Shown: in pieces, positions 31,689 through 42,950 of the stretch
Position numbering within the stretch: position 1 is the stretch's first letter
How the letters are laid out: every line of letters begins with the position of its first letter
Source: Chara braunii
Taxonomy: Eukaryota > Streptophyta > Charophyceae > Charales > Characeae
Direction of reading: 5' to 3'
Length of the DNA stretch: 64,000 bases
Assembly: GCA_003427395.1 (NCBI GenBank)
Contig: BFEA01000005.1
Location: 326,348 to 390,347 of the forward strand
Notes under the pieces: generated by a model
The model's database searches: none
Told to the model about the DNA's origin: nothing
The model's input: only the letters and a program-made list of their open reading frames with translations
Translations under genes and position numbers: made by a program

Positions 31689-33498
31689 ATGAAGTCAAGC
31701 CGAGTCGAGGGCGAAGCTGACGATCTGAAGGTAGAACCTGGACGCGGGTGCGACGTGGAGCCGAAGATACCGGCTTGCCTTGCATCTTGCGTTCGGGGTG
31801 CAGTACGCAAAGTATACCAAGTAGGCGAGCCGAACTTGGCTTGAGAGATGAGCCCCATCATTTGATGAGCGCCAACCAAAAATCGAACATAAACCGAGTG
31901 TCGCGGTTGTAGACGATTTCCTTGGGGTAACCCTTGGTTCGAATCCATCCGGCGTAAAGAACCTCGGCCAATTCCGGTGCCTTGGCATGATAGCGGCAAG
32001 GTAAAAAAACATGGCGAACTTTGTGAGTCGGTCGACCACCGTAAGAATCCCATCCACACCGGTCTTGTGCTTGGGGAACGGCCCGGTAATGTTCATGGTA
32101 ATCGCTTCCCTCCAGCACAAGGGGACCGGTAATGGTCGCAACTCGCCGTACAGACGATGGTTGCAGGATTTGCAGCGTCGGCAAACCTCGCATGACTCGC
32201 AATAGCGTGTGACGTCGCCGAGAAGGCCGGACCACCAAAAGCGCTCGCGAAGTCGATGCACAATCGTAGATCCTTGTTCTTCTTCCATACGAAGAAAACT
32301 GGCGCTCCATATGGGAGCTACTAGGGCGGATCCAGCCCTTGTTCATCAAGTCATCGAGTTGCGTGCGGAGGACTGTAAGCTCCTCCTCGCTCATGCGACA
32401 AATGCAACCTTTCGGCGGCACGGCACCAGGCTCAAGAATGATCTCGTGAGAGATCGGCCGATCCGGCACCACACCGGTAGGTGACTCAAAGATGTCGGCG
32501 AACTCGTCAAGCAACCGTACCACACGGGGGTCCGAAGACAAGTCCATGGGTAAAGAGTCGGCTACCGCGACGGTCCATAGGAAACATAGGCCGATTTTGT
32601 CGGGCTGCTCGTAAGCACAAGTAGCCCGGAATGACTTGGCCGTCACCACTTGGCACCGAATCGAAGGGTGCGGAAGAGGAATAGTACACGGTACTTCGGC
32701 GCCGAAGGCGTCACGAACGGTAAGAGTCCACCGGTGGAAGTTGACCGTGTGATCCGCACTTGCAAGCCAAGACATTCCCAAAATGATGTGGAAGTCCGTG
32801 TCCAAAATGTCGAACGTTATCGGTTCGCATGCATGAGGTGCGAAATACACCGGTACGGCCTCGATGTAGCGGTCGATAAGTTGCTGCGTCCTTCCGTCCG
32901 CCAACTTGATCGTCGTCGGGTTTGCCTTCCTTCGAACTTGTGCACCAAGGCCAGCCTTTTGCGTAAAGGCTTGGCTTATGAAATTGCGAGACGCGCCGCT
33001 ATCCAACAAAGTGTTGCAGGACGCTTGCCCAACTTGGATGCGGACATAGAGGAGCGGTGCGTTGTTGTCGTCGTACCGCTGATTGCGAAACTCACGGGCC
33101 ACCTTGGTAACATACGCAAGGATGTCCCCCACCGCGACTTCGTCATCCATCGGCGAAGTTGGTGGTGCATAGAAGGATAAGTACGTGTGAAGATGAGCGC
33201 ATAATGCTGCGCATTGCGGCCCCGGCAAGCAGCCCGTGGTCGGGAGCGGAAACCATGCGAAATCCTCGGACGTGAGTGGGTCCAATACCTGTATGTTGAA
33301 CTCGCGTGCCGAATCCCGTAAAGAACCACTTGAAGACGATAAGTCGTCGCTGCCGGACGGAGAAGATGCCGCACACACGTCTTGTCCTTGAGCATGAGTA
33401 CCTAGCGTAGGAACGAGCCGGGCAGCATAGTCCTCAAAAGAATAAAGAAGAGGAGGACTATCGACTTCCGCATGTGCCTTGGAACGAAGGGCGGCCAC
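31689..33498 (-). pseudogene. pol: Gypsy M2 pol: protease plus RT-integrase deletion fusion (broken)
   Basis: The 546-codon minus frame (33498-31858) begins with an acidic linker, then retropepsin with an intact catalytic triplet (LLDSGASRNFISQAF) and IILGMSWLAS. RT starts ([28 protein letters not shown]), then shifts frame at about 32310. In the neighbouring frame RT reads FFVWKKNKDLRLCIDF and stops being RT at about 32255. There it is joined to an integrase zinc domain (LRERFWW, RYCESCEVCRRCKSCN) with DGILTVVDRLTKFAMF. A later piece reads YNRDTRFMFDFWLALIK, then another break. RT palm (YLDD), RNase H and the catalytic Glu are missing. Confidence 0.83.
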
Positions 33499-33557
33499 CC
33501 ACGAAGCGACCAGTTCCGAAGGCGTCGAGAGTGTCGTCGAGTCACTCCCAGCGGTGC

Positions 33558-35060
33558 TCAGTTTCCCGATTTGTCGTTGCTTTTCAACTGGCAGGCCACT
33601 GTCTCATGGAGATCACTGTTGCACCATAAACAATAGTGGAATCTCGTGCGTGCTTTGTACGCCATTTCGGAGAGACTGAAGTGGGACCATGGGGTTGGAG
33701 CTGTTGCACCGGGCCCGGGGCTAGATGCGGTGTTTGTCTTCGCCTTGCCGCGTCCTCGGCCTTTGCCGGGGCGGCCACCTTCCCGGGCTGCGGCGAGTCT
33801 GTCCCCTTCATTGGCAGACACGGCCTCGCCAGTTTGGTCGTCTGGCGTTGCCGCCGTGACCACGACCACTTTTGGCCGATGCTGATCTCTACTCAGGCCT
33901 GGCGCAGACGAACGCTAGAGATTCTTGGCCTCCTTGTTCGTGACAATAATCTGCGCGGCCTTGTCGAAGAGTTCTGCCGGTGTTGTGAGGGTGTCCTCAA
34001 CGTGAGTCAAGGCATTGCCCAACGCCGGACACGACCTCGAGATGAAGTAGTGCTTGATGGCTTTGAAGCCCTTTTGAATGTCTGGAACGGATGTCAAGCG
34101 TTGGTACTCGGCAATCCAATCAACACTCGGCAGCGTGCCTTGTTCGAAGACCATCAGCTTGTCCATTGCCTTGATCTCCGGCGGCTCTACTTGGAACCGC
34201 TTATGCCACGCCGCCTTCAGATCATCCCAGCTGATCTTGGTATGCAAGTCGGCAGCTACCACTCCATGCTTGGACAAGAGATTGTCCAACCATGCTTGGC
34301 ACGCGCCCCCCGACCGGGAGTACAAGTACCCGTGGTGCTTGTGTTCTTTGACGTAGTGTAGCTGCAGCGTGATCTCGAACTTGCGGAACCATGGAATTGG
34401 GTCTGTCTTCATCGAGTTGCAGAAGATCTCCTGCCCATCGAACTTTGGAGTTGTCTCGCGCGGTTCCGAGCTCGAGTGGTTGGCGGCAGTACAGATCCGT
34501 TGCTCCAGTTGTTGCGTTGCAGTTTGCTGTAACTGCACGCTGTCCTTGAGGGATCCGACGTCAATCTCCAATGCCTCAAGGCGATCGGAGGTGTTGGAAC
34601 AGCTGGCAATGGGGGCAGCGACGGGTCGCTGCTCCAGCCGATGGAGACGGCTGTGGACCTGAGACAGCGCGTCGTCGAGGCTGTGGATGTCCTCCTCCTG
34701 TGTAATGCACGTGGCCAGGAGGTCTCTGAGATGGCCAAGGAGGAGAGCGATCTTGTTTCCACTCTCTTCCAGATTGCCATTCTCGGCCTCGGCCCGACAG
34801 TCTGCTGCCATTGTGAGCAAGGCTCGCTCTCTGCTGAATATCTTTTCACGACGTTGAACTCGTTCTTCATCGGCAGCCTTTGCTGCTGCCTCGACTTGCT
34901 GGCGCTGCTGTTCGATTGCCAACAGATGTGCCTTCTTGGCGTCCTCTGCCTTCTTCTTTGTTGCGGCTGCTACCGCATCCGACCATTGCTTAGCTTCTGT
35001 AATCAGAAGCAGCATCCGGGCCTGATAGGCCTCGTCCGTTTCCCCGGACTTCTGGTCCAT
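33558..35060 (-). pseudogene. gag: Gypsy M2 gag with zinc knuckle (in-frame stop)
   Basis: The likely start is ATG 35060 (MDQKSGETDEAYQ). Residues 20-170 are a long coiled coil (KKKAEDAKKAHLL, EERVQRREKIF). The capsid domain follows (IPWFRKFEITLQLHYV, CQAWLDNLLSKHG, WDDLKAAWHKRF). An in-frame TAG at 33917-33915 interrupts it. The same frame continues with a basic Gly/Arg/Lys-rich linker (RPGKGRGRGKAKT) and a CX2CX4HX4C knuckle (CLWCNSDLHETVAC), ending at 33558. Apart from the single stop this is the best-preserved gag in the window. Upstream frame extension to 35324 is Pro/His-rich repeat sequence and probably not coding. Confidence 0.85.
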
Positions 35061-35099
35061 GACGGGTGTTTGTGAGCGCAAAAGCATAGACCAGCCCGG

Positions 35100-35225
35100 G
35101 GGCCTGCTGACGTGGTACTCCCTGCTGCTGATGTGGCACTGCTGTCGGTTGACGTGGTCTGCGGATGTGGTCTGCTGATGTGTCCTGCTGACGTGGTCTT
35201 CTGACGTGGCCTGCTGATGTGGCAA
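35100..35225. repeat. Degenerate CTGCTGA(C/T)GTGG tandem array
   Basis: About ten imperfect units of about 10-12 bp carry GACGTGG or GATGTGG. ACGTGG is the core of plant G-box/ABRE-type bZIP sites. The array is upstream of M2 gag, in its leader or LTR. A regulatory role is inference. Confidence 0.6.
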
Positions 35226-36237
35226 CTCACCAATGCCGCCGTGGGGGGTACCCGGAGACAGATAGAGAAGGTAAGACCAGAGGGGGCAGCAACATAGGTG
35301 GGGAGGGGTGGGTGGGATAATCACCCAGATAAGGAGCCACTAATCAAAAAAGAAAAGTTTGAACTTTGCCCAAAAAAAATTCGAGAAAATAGAAATCCCG
35401 AGTTTTGCAAGTTCAGTAGGTCTCCCAACCTCCCTTGAAGTGTAACAGTGTCAATGAGAAAAAAAATTTGAATGTCAGACTGACAATGATTATCAGGTAG
35501 TGAAAATAAATAGAACTGAGAATAAAAAAAATTCCGAAAAGAAATAACAAGTATTCAGACTTACTCAGATGAGAGTATTCGCAGTTTGGAAAATGGTACT
35601 GCAAGATGGATTTCCCGTACCGTTTTTAGAAAAACGAATTTCAGAAAAAAATATTTGGAATTTCCGAATAACGGGAAATTGCAAAAGGAGATCGGAATTT
35701 TCGAGAAAAAATATTTCAGATTCCCAACAACGAAATTTTGGATTTTCATAAGAAAAACGAAAACGGAAATTTCAGATGTTGCGCTATTGCGATTTTCCAC
35801 CACAAAAATAGCGAGAAAACGAAGTCCAAGAAAAGGAAAAAAATTCGATTTTCCGCAGTGAGGTCAAAATCGTGATTTTGGGGGCTAACTGGTGTGCTCT
35901 AATCAATCAATCAAGACTAATCAGCTACCTAGTCTCCGCACACGTGTCAGATCAGATTGTCCTGATTCTTGTGCCGTGTTCCGATACCAACTATTACATG
36001 CCCAGTTGGGCGATGTACATATAAACCGAGGATCCGCAATGTGATAAAAAGGACTGAATGGACAATGCAGTGCAAGTGGAACCTCAACAAGCAATGCGCA
36101 TTCGGATACATACAAAATGGTGCTTTATAGCGTAGGGAAGACTTTAGATACAAGTCCTGACCTGACCGGGACTGACCCCTTTCACGTAGTACGAGATAGC
36201 GAAGCAGAATGCTAGAATACTAATGACTAGTCCAATC
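35226..36237. repeat. AT-rich spacer with dispersed repeat F5 (copy 2 at 35995-36170)
   Basis: 35330-35880 is AT-rich with palindromic AAATTTC/GAAATTT and TTTTCG-type words and no gene. 35995-36170 matches 21470-21650 (see F5). Just left of it, the minus strand reads TTGGTATCGGAAC (around 35975-35988), loosely like the initiator tRNA-Met PBS (TGGTATCAGAGC). F5 could therefore be the end of a minus-strand LTR. That link is weak. Confidence 0.4.
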
Positions 36238-37129
36238 TGAAACGGTATTCACGAGTTCGCAGTAGCTCATGCAGATCCCAGGGCTTGATCCCTAGTCCCC
36301 ACCTTACCTGTGTACAGTATTTGTGTCGACCCCTAGAGTTGAACCCGTGACCTGTGTATTTGTAACAGCTGGTAGGTTGTCGTAGGGGCCCATAGGTAGC
36401 AGGGGTTCGATCTGTAGACCTGTCAAATAGGAGTCCCAGTCAGGTCTAGCAGTTGTAGTTGTAGCTGTCTCGAAGGGTCAAGGTCGTAGCTGCTACAGTC
36501 CAGAAAGGTCAAGGTCGTAGGTGCTACGGTATCGAAAAGCCAAGTCTACAGCCTTCCGGAAGGTCGGAGTAGTGGCCTTTCGAAGTTGCCCACGTTTAGG
36601 CTGAGGCAAGTGGGCAAGTGGTGAGGCAAGTGGGCAAGTGGTGAGGCAAGTGGGCAAGTGGTGGAGTCTACCTGTGCCGAGTCAACAGTCCCAGTCCTAA
36701 GCAGTCCTGGTCCAGTCAAGCAAGTACCGCATGGGACTGTGTGCACTACGGGCATGGGAAAAGGGCCAGACCAACGAGCTGCTGAAGTATAAATCAAGAG
36801 GCAGCGCCCAGTCATGGATTCATTCCTGCGTGAGCCATGCGGAAGCGCTGCCACAAGCGGCTTGTGCGAGGTGGTCTGCAGTGAGCCCGAGGACGAAGTG
36901 GGCGAGAGAGAAGGAGTGTAGCCATAGCGATAGGGTAGTAGCGGCCGTAGCCGCCATAGCTGTAGTAGAGTTCAATGTGTGGGTGTGTATGTGTTCAGAG
37001 TATCGCGTGTGGTATATCCAGGGTGATCCTGTGTATGCGAACAGTGAGTTGTGTGGGCGCTGAGTCGCCATAGCCATCGAAGTGAACTTGAATCTGAACT
37101 GTGTTCTCGGTTACCATATCTCTGAGTTC
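36238..37129 (+). mobile_element. Gypsy-2 5' LTR (visible part; end hidden in gap)
   Basis: Starts TGAAACGGTATTCAC and is nearly identical to 44406-45297. It includes CCCCACCTTACCTGTGTACAG, GTCGTAGCTGCTACAG repeats, a three-copy 20-bp tandem repeat (GAGGCAAGTGGGCAAGTGGT, 36602-36661) and TATAAAT at 36788-36794. The 970-bp length of the 3' LTR predicts an end near 37207, inside the N run. AATC (36234-36237) precedes it and AATC (45376-45379) follows the 3' LTR, a 4-bp target duplication. Confidence 0.85.
36788..36794 (+). promoter_or_regulatory. TATA box of gypsy-2 5' LTR
   Basis: TATAAAT, conserved in all complete LTRs of this family (7176, 44956). Confidence 0.65.
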
Positions 37130-37544
37130 NNNNNNNNNNNNNNNNNNNNNNNNNNNNNNNNNNNNNNNNNNNNNNNNNNNNNNNNNNNNNNNNNNNNNNN
37201 NNNNNNNNNNNNNNNNNNNNNNNNNNNNNNNNNNNNNNNNNNNNNNNNNNNNNNNNNNNNNNNNNNNNNNNNNNNNNNNNNNNNNNNNNNNNNNNNNNNN
37301 NNNNNNNNNNNNNNNNNNNNNNNNNNNNNNNNNNNNNNNNNNNNNNNNNNNNNNNNNNNNNNNNNNNNNNNNNNNNNNNNNNNNNNNNNNNNNNNNNNNN
37401 NNNNNNNNNNNNNNNNNNNNNNNNNNNNNNNNNNNNNNNNNNNNNNNNNNNNNNNNNNNNNNNNNNNNNNNNNNNNNNNNNNNNNNNNNNNNNNNNNNNN
37501 NNNNNNNNNNNNNNNNNNNNNNNNNNNNNNNNNNNNNNNNNNNN
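37130..37544. other. Assembly gap (415 N)
   Basis: Hides the end of the gypsy-2 5' LTR and its primer-binding site. The flanking (GA)n probably caused the gap. Confidence 0.99.

Positions 37545-37622
<78 letters not shown>
37545..37622. repeat. (GA)n microsatellite
   Basis: 78 bp or more of AG, open on the left into the gap. Confidence 0.97.
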
Positions 37623-37625
<3 letters not shown>

Positions 37626-37930
37626 CGATACAAGTTTGGTTGTCACGTACCTTTGAAGTGTGCCGTGCAGTCCGACGAGGAAGAAGGAGGCGGCCATAGC
37701 CGCAGAGCTTGACCACGGAGTAACGAAGAGGGAGAGAGAGAGGATAGAGGAGGAGACCAAGGAGGGTGAAGGAAACCATAGCCGAGGAGGTGAAGGGAGA
37801 GACGATAAAAAAAATAAAAATAAAAAAGAGAGAGAAAGAAGATAGCAGGGTTGAAGAGAAAGGAGGCGAGGTAGGGAGAAAGGAAGGAGAAGGGTGACGA
37901 AGAAGGTGAAGACGGCTGCCATCGCCGGAG

Positions 37931-38077
37931 TTGACCGGAGGTGTTGACCGGGGGTTGACCGGCGTTGACCGGGAGTTGACCGGAGGTGTTGACCGGGGTT
38001 GACCGGCGTTGACCAAGGCGTTGACCAAGGTCGTTGACCACGACGTTGACCAAGGCCGTTGACCACGAGTTTGACCA
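37931..38077 (+). repeat. Thirteen-copy TTGACC array in the gypsy-2 leader
   Basis: TTGACC occurs at 37931, 37944, 37955, 37965, 37976, 37989, 37999, 38009, 38021, 38034, 38046, 38059 and 38071, spaced 10-13 bp, all on the same strand. TTGAC(C/T) is the W-box core bound by WRKY factors. The array is absent from gypsy-1's leader. Confidence 0.9.
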
Positions 38078-38274
38078 AGTTGGAGCCGGTATAATCTCGC
38101 CAAGCCTTCAGCCTATCCCCTCGCCCTATGGATGTGCACACACCCTGAGGTACTTGCTGAGTCAAGTCTGTCTGTCTCTTCTTTCTGCATTGAGTCTCTT
38201 TTGTCCAGGTGATAGGAACTCTGTGGATGAAGGATAGGGCCTCGTTGACCAAACCCACACAGGCTGAGTAGGGC

Positions 38275-38676
38275 TAAAGACTGTGTCTGACGACTCGACT
38301 GTCCCGGAGGACACGAACCCTCCCAAGGATTGGTACTGACCGGCGGGCTGCTCGGTGTGGCACGGTAGGCCCAAAATCCGAGTTGTGGGCTGCACAACAG
38401 GCCATCTAAGTGTCGAGAATACCTGCTGATTGCGTCGTCTTGTCTGCGACGTTAAATAATTCCTGAGGAGTTATGGGGGATCTCCTTAAATGCCGCCTGA
38501 TCAGCAACAGGTCTTGTAGTGACAGCCTTAGAGTAGGTCTAGGCTAGAGACCCTAGTTGACAGGATCCTGTCCGGATTCTGTATGTCTTAGATTGAGTCA
38601 GTAGGTGTGTCAGTCAGGGGGAGTAGAGTCTAAGTGGTGAGGAGTGGAACCGCTATCTGGTTGTGCACCTTTCACC
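38275..38676 (+). other. Gypsy-2 conserved leader
   Basis: Homologous to 2106-2453 of gypsy-1 (see there), ending at the same ACCATGG gag start. Confidence 0.65.
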
Positions 38677-40683
38677 ATGGTTGACACCCGTAGTGGGAAG
38701 AGTACTGCCCCCTCTGAGGCCGAGCAGGCCCGGATCGCCGCCCTTCTGAGAGAGAAAAAGGAGAAGAAAGAGCTCCTTAAGCAGGTGAAGTTAAAGGCCA
38801 TTGCAGAGGAGCAGGTGGCGAAGAAGAAGAGATTGGAGGAGGAGATGCTGAGATTTCAAAAGGAGAAGATGCTGCAAATACAGCTAGAGGAAGAGGAAAG
38901 AAGAAGGGCTGCAGAGGAAGAAGCAGCCGCAACGGAGGAGGAAGAAGAAGAAGAAGAGCCCCTTGAAAGAGGACGTGGAGAAGAGAGAGGGGAAGCAAGT
39001 GGCACAAAGGAGGAGGACAGATGGAGGGAGAAGAAGATTAGTGAATGGGTGGCTAATTTATCATTGGAAGAAGATGATGAGGCACAGCGATATGTGCCAC
39101 AGGAGGAGAGGGAGGCGTTTGCCAGGGCCCTGGAGTCAATAGAGGATCTCCTGGAACGCCAGGCGACAGAAGATGAAAAGAAGTTGGAGTGGAAGTTGAA
39201 CATGATGAGGGAAAAGAAGAGGAGGGAGGAAGCCAGCAGAATAGCCGGGGGAGGTTGAGCGAGTGCGAACCGGCAGGCAGGAGCTGCAGGCCCAAACAGA
39301 GGTCTCTGCCAAGCTAGATAGGATGATGGGCTTCTTGGAAGTCTTGAGTGAGGCCTGGCTGGAAGAGCACCAGGCCCGTAAGGGCCAAGAGGTGACCCTG
39401 CAAGCAATGGGATCCGGGTTCAGGGAGTTTGCGAGCGACGTGGTGGGCCACGTCGGGTCTGAAATTAGAAGATTGAGGGATGACGTAGACAAGTTCTGCG
39501 CTGGCGCCATTGAGACCGCCAATGTTGTGGCCACAACAGAGGCCACGGTGCGTCCCCGCAAAGAGCCAGTGAAGTTAAAATTCCCTGGCCCATATAGTGG
39601 GAAGAAAGAGGAAAATTTCGATAACTGGGAGGCCAGTATAAATACATATGTTTTTCTACAGCATATTGCCCCCGAGGAACAAGTCCTCGTCGCCTTCCAC
39701 GCTCTAAAGGACGAAGCGGCTAGCTTCGCCAGGTCCCTCGCATGTGCCGCAAATTGCGAGCACAACATGATCGCATATTCCAGGCTTACCCCCCTCGCCA
39801 CTTTCCTCAAACTCCTGCGAGAGAGGTTTGTTGACGTCACTAGAGGCGTCAGGGCCTCCGATAAGCTATAGACCATCCATCCACGACAGTGGAGGAGTGC
39901 GAGAGCACTCAAAGCTATCATGGACGACTTGGTAGCCGTCACGGACCACGAGGTCACTTAGACCCAGTTGGTTCAGTTGTTTTATCGTGCCATGCCAGAG
40001 CCCTTACGAGGGCACTTCTTTGACAAGACCCAGCAGCCCGACATCACATACGATGCATTGAGTAGGGAAGTGGTCTTGTTTGAGGCCAAGTCCATGCCAG
40101 TTTCCACTTTCTGGCACAAGGACTTAGACAAGGGAAAGAAGTGGAAGGGGCGTACCATCTCTGGTCAGGTTAGGGCCAATGATCATACGTTGGAAGAAGG
40201 TGGTACTGACGAGGTCCCGTACAGTCAGATTGAGTGGGGCCTCGAGGAGGATGACAGTAGTGTGGGTCAGGGGAGGTCCTATGCTGTTGTCGCGGCTGGA
40301 GGGAGGCCGCAAAGTAGAGGAGGAGGCCAGGGCCAAAGGGGCCAGGCCATGGGAGGCCGAGGATCGGGCGCTCAAGGGGTTGGCAGCCAAAGGACCGCCA
40401 ACAGGAAGGTAGGGGTCAAGGTCCCCTGCCAAATCGTCAAGGTCCCAGTCGGTCCCCGCAGAGACGAGGTGGAGGATCACCTCAAAGGAGAGGAGGTTGG
40501 CACCTAGGTTGGCCGCAAGGCTTGCCCTGGGAAGATCTGGGCCTAGAGCAGAGAGTCTGGCAGCAACGTATGGAGCAGGGGCAGTGCATCTATTGTGGTG
40601 ACCCGGCCCATATAATAAAATATTGTCCGAAATATAGACAGGCCCATTGGGCCGCCCAGGAGTCAAAAGGCAGCCGCCGGTAG
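38677..40683 (+). pseudogene. gag: Gypsy-2 gag (broken)
   Basis: ATG 38677 (MVDTRSGKSTAPSE) opens a charged coiled coil to 39258, where a frameshift ends the frame. The next frame (39263-39871) holds a second helical segment and the capsid (KLKFPGPYSGKKEENFDNW, QVLVAFHALKDEAASFARSL). In-frame TAGs occur at 39869-39871 and 39959-39961. 39968-40507 continues the capsid C-terminus (QLVQLFYRAMPEPLRGHFF) and an RGG-type Gly/Arg region, then shifts frame to a zinc knuckle CIYCGDPAHIIKYC near 40590-40630. The frame ends at TAG 40681-40683. Same architecture as gypsy-1 and gypsy-3 gag, longer and better preserved. Confidence 0.88.
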
Positions 40684-40847
40684 GGCTCGCAACTGCCCCT
40701 ACTATTAGGCCATGTGGGGAAGCGAGCGCGCGCGTATAGGAAACTCCCACACCACATGAGCCTTCGGCAGAGGTTGGAGGCCCGTGCCTAGTTAGCTATC
40801 CAAAGACTGCTTGTGTCAGCGTCTCTCTAGGCACGTCCCTCACAGGC

Positions 40848-42950
40848 GTGGCAGAGGAATTGAAGGAGAGGATGCCTGCCTGGGCCAAGATGAAGAAAGA
40901 TAGTAAAGGGCAGCTAGTTTCAGTGGATGTAGAAGTGTTCAGGAGTAGAGTAGGGACGCTTATAGATTCAGGGGCTACCCGTAGTTATATCAGCCGTAAA
41001 GCGCTGAAGAAGCTGAGGCTAGGATTGAAAGTCTAGAAGTTGGAAGACCCCATAGTTAATGTCCTCGCAGACAACCGCACTATGCGTACTGAGGACTACG
41101 TAGAGGGAGTCCAGGCGTACTTCCGCCTAGAGAAAGATGGGAAGGTGGAGAAAGTTCTCCATTCCCTGACTCTCCTCGTTCAGGATGACCTTCCTTTTGA
41201 CATAGTCCTAGGTATGGACTGGGGAGAGGCAGCAGGGGCCACACCCCACTTAAGAGAGCATGAGTGTAGGCTCCCTAATCCGTCAGGCGAAGTTAAGACA
41301 ACTCGTCTGTTTCATGTGTCTGGAGTAGATAACTCCTTGGCACATTGCTGCCTCAGTGCTCCCTCGTTCGCGCGATTAGTGAAAAAGGAGCAATTAGAGG
41401 ATCAGGTCTTTGTAGTGTATGTAAGGTCTGTCACAGAGCCTAATCAAGAGGACAGTTCCATGGATCCAGCCATTGCCAAGCTGTTGGAAGAGTTTAAAGA
41501 TCTCAGAGAGCCGCCGACAGGAGTAGTGCCGCGACCGATCCAGCACAGGATAGAGATAGAGCCTGGCAGTAAAACTCCTAAGGGCGCAGTCTACAGGATG
41601 TCCCCTAGAGAGTTAGAGGAGCTGCGCAAGCAACTAGACGAGCTCCTTGAGAAGGGTTGGATTAGGCCCAGTTCGTCTCCTTTTGGAGCACCAATTTATT
41701 TTTTCCCTAAGAAGGAAGGAGAGTTGCGAATGTATATAGACTATAGGGGTCTGAATGCTATCACAGTCAAGAATGTTGAACCACTGCCCAGTATAGACGA
41801 TCTCTTAGATCGGGTGCAGGGTTGCAAGTATTTCTCAAAGATAGATTTGAAGTCCGATTATCATCAGATAGAGGTCCATCCTGATGACCAGTACAAGACT
41901 CCATTCCAGACTAGATATGGGCATTATGAATTCATAGTGATGCCCTTTGGATTGACCAATGCGCCAGCGACAGTTCAGCGATGTATGAACGATTTGTTTA
42001 GGCCTTGGTCAGATAGATTCGTCGTAGTTTATTTAGACAATATCTTAGTGTTTAGTAGGACCCTCCAAGAACACCAGGGTCATTTGAGGAAGGTCTTGGA
42101 GAAGCTGAGAGAAGCTAACTTCAAGATCAATGCAAAGAAGTGTGAGTGGGCCAAGACACAAGTTTTGTACTTGGGCCTAGTGTTAGACGGAGATGGCATT
42201 AAACCTGAGGACAGTAAGATAGCGCCGATTAGAGATTGGCCGACGCCCCACACATTGACTGAGTTGCGGTCGTTCTTAGGCCTGGCTAACTATTATAGGA
42301 AGTTCGTGAGGAACTTCTCCACTATCGCCGCTCCCCTTCGCAAATTGCTCAAGAAAGAGGCAATCTGGCAGTGGGATAAGGATTGTACGTCTGCGCTAAA
42401 GAAGTTAAAGCGCGCGTTGATAGAGTACCTTGTCCTTAAAGTAGCGGATCCGTCCTTGCCATTTGTCGTCACCATGGACGCGAGTCGGTATGGTATAGGC
42501 GCCGTGTTACAGCAGGACGACGACAATGGCTACAGACCCGTAGAGTTCATGTCAGCGAGGATGCCCTCAAAGAAGGTTGCTACCTCGACGTATGAGAGGG
42601 AACTCTACGCTCTCATGCAGGCTTTAGAGCACTGGAAGCATTATCTGCCTGGGAGGCACTTCAAGGTGTATTCAGACCATGAGACACTTAGATGGCTGAA
42701 GACACAGACCAAGATGACACCTAAGTTGAGTAGGAGGGCCGCTGAGATAGACCAGTACGACTTTGAGCTCAAGCTGGTTAAGGGAAAGTACAATGTAGTT
42801 GTGGATGCTCTGAGTAGGAGGTCAGACTACTTTGGAGCCATAGTTCACTATCTGGACATAGGGCGTGACCTGCAAGAGAAAGTTAGACAGGCGTATGCGC
42901 AGGATCCTATCTATAGTGACCTCCTCAAGAGGGTTAAAGAGGGTTAAAGA
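40848..42950 (+). pseudogene. pol: Gypsy-2 protease, RT and RNase H
   Basis: Protease starts with LIDSGATRSYISRKAL (DSG intact), is interrupted by TAG 41035-41037, then continues in the same frame from 41040 (SLTLLVQDDLPFDIVLGMDW). RT has [27 protein letters not shown] (Gly to Asp) and MPFGLTNAPATVQ. The catalytic box is YLDN, not YLDD, so one metal-binding Asp is lost and polymerase activity is not expected. RNase H is complete: TMDASRYGIGAVLQQ, YERELYALMQALEHW, YSDHETLRWL, VVDALSRR. The 635-codon frame ends at 42947 because of a 10-bp tandem duplication (42931-42950). Confidence 0.92.
42931..42950 (+). repeat. 10-bp tandem duplication that frameshifts pol
   Basis: GGGTTAAAGA occurs twice in tandem. 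With one copy the RNase H frame would read on into the integrase frame (KRVKEVPETEPDYR). Confidence 0.92.

Noticed and set aside
35975-36170. Second LTR and PBS for gypsy M2
   Set aside because: The F5 repeat does not match the M2 3' LTR at 30756-31675, and the PBS resemblance is only partial.
37931-38077. Possible CRISPR-like array because of regular short repeats
   Set aside because: Repeat units are 6-12 bp with no distinct spacers, and the context is a eukaryotic retroelement leader.
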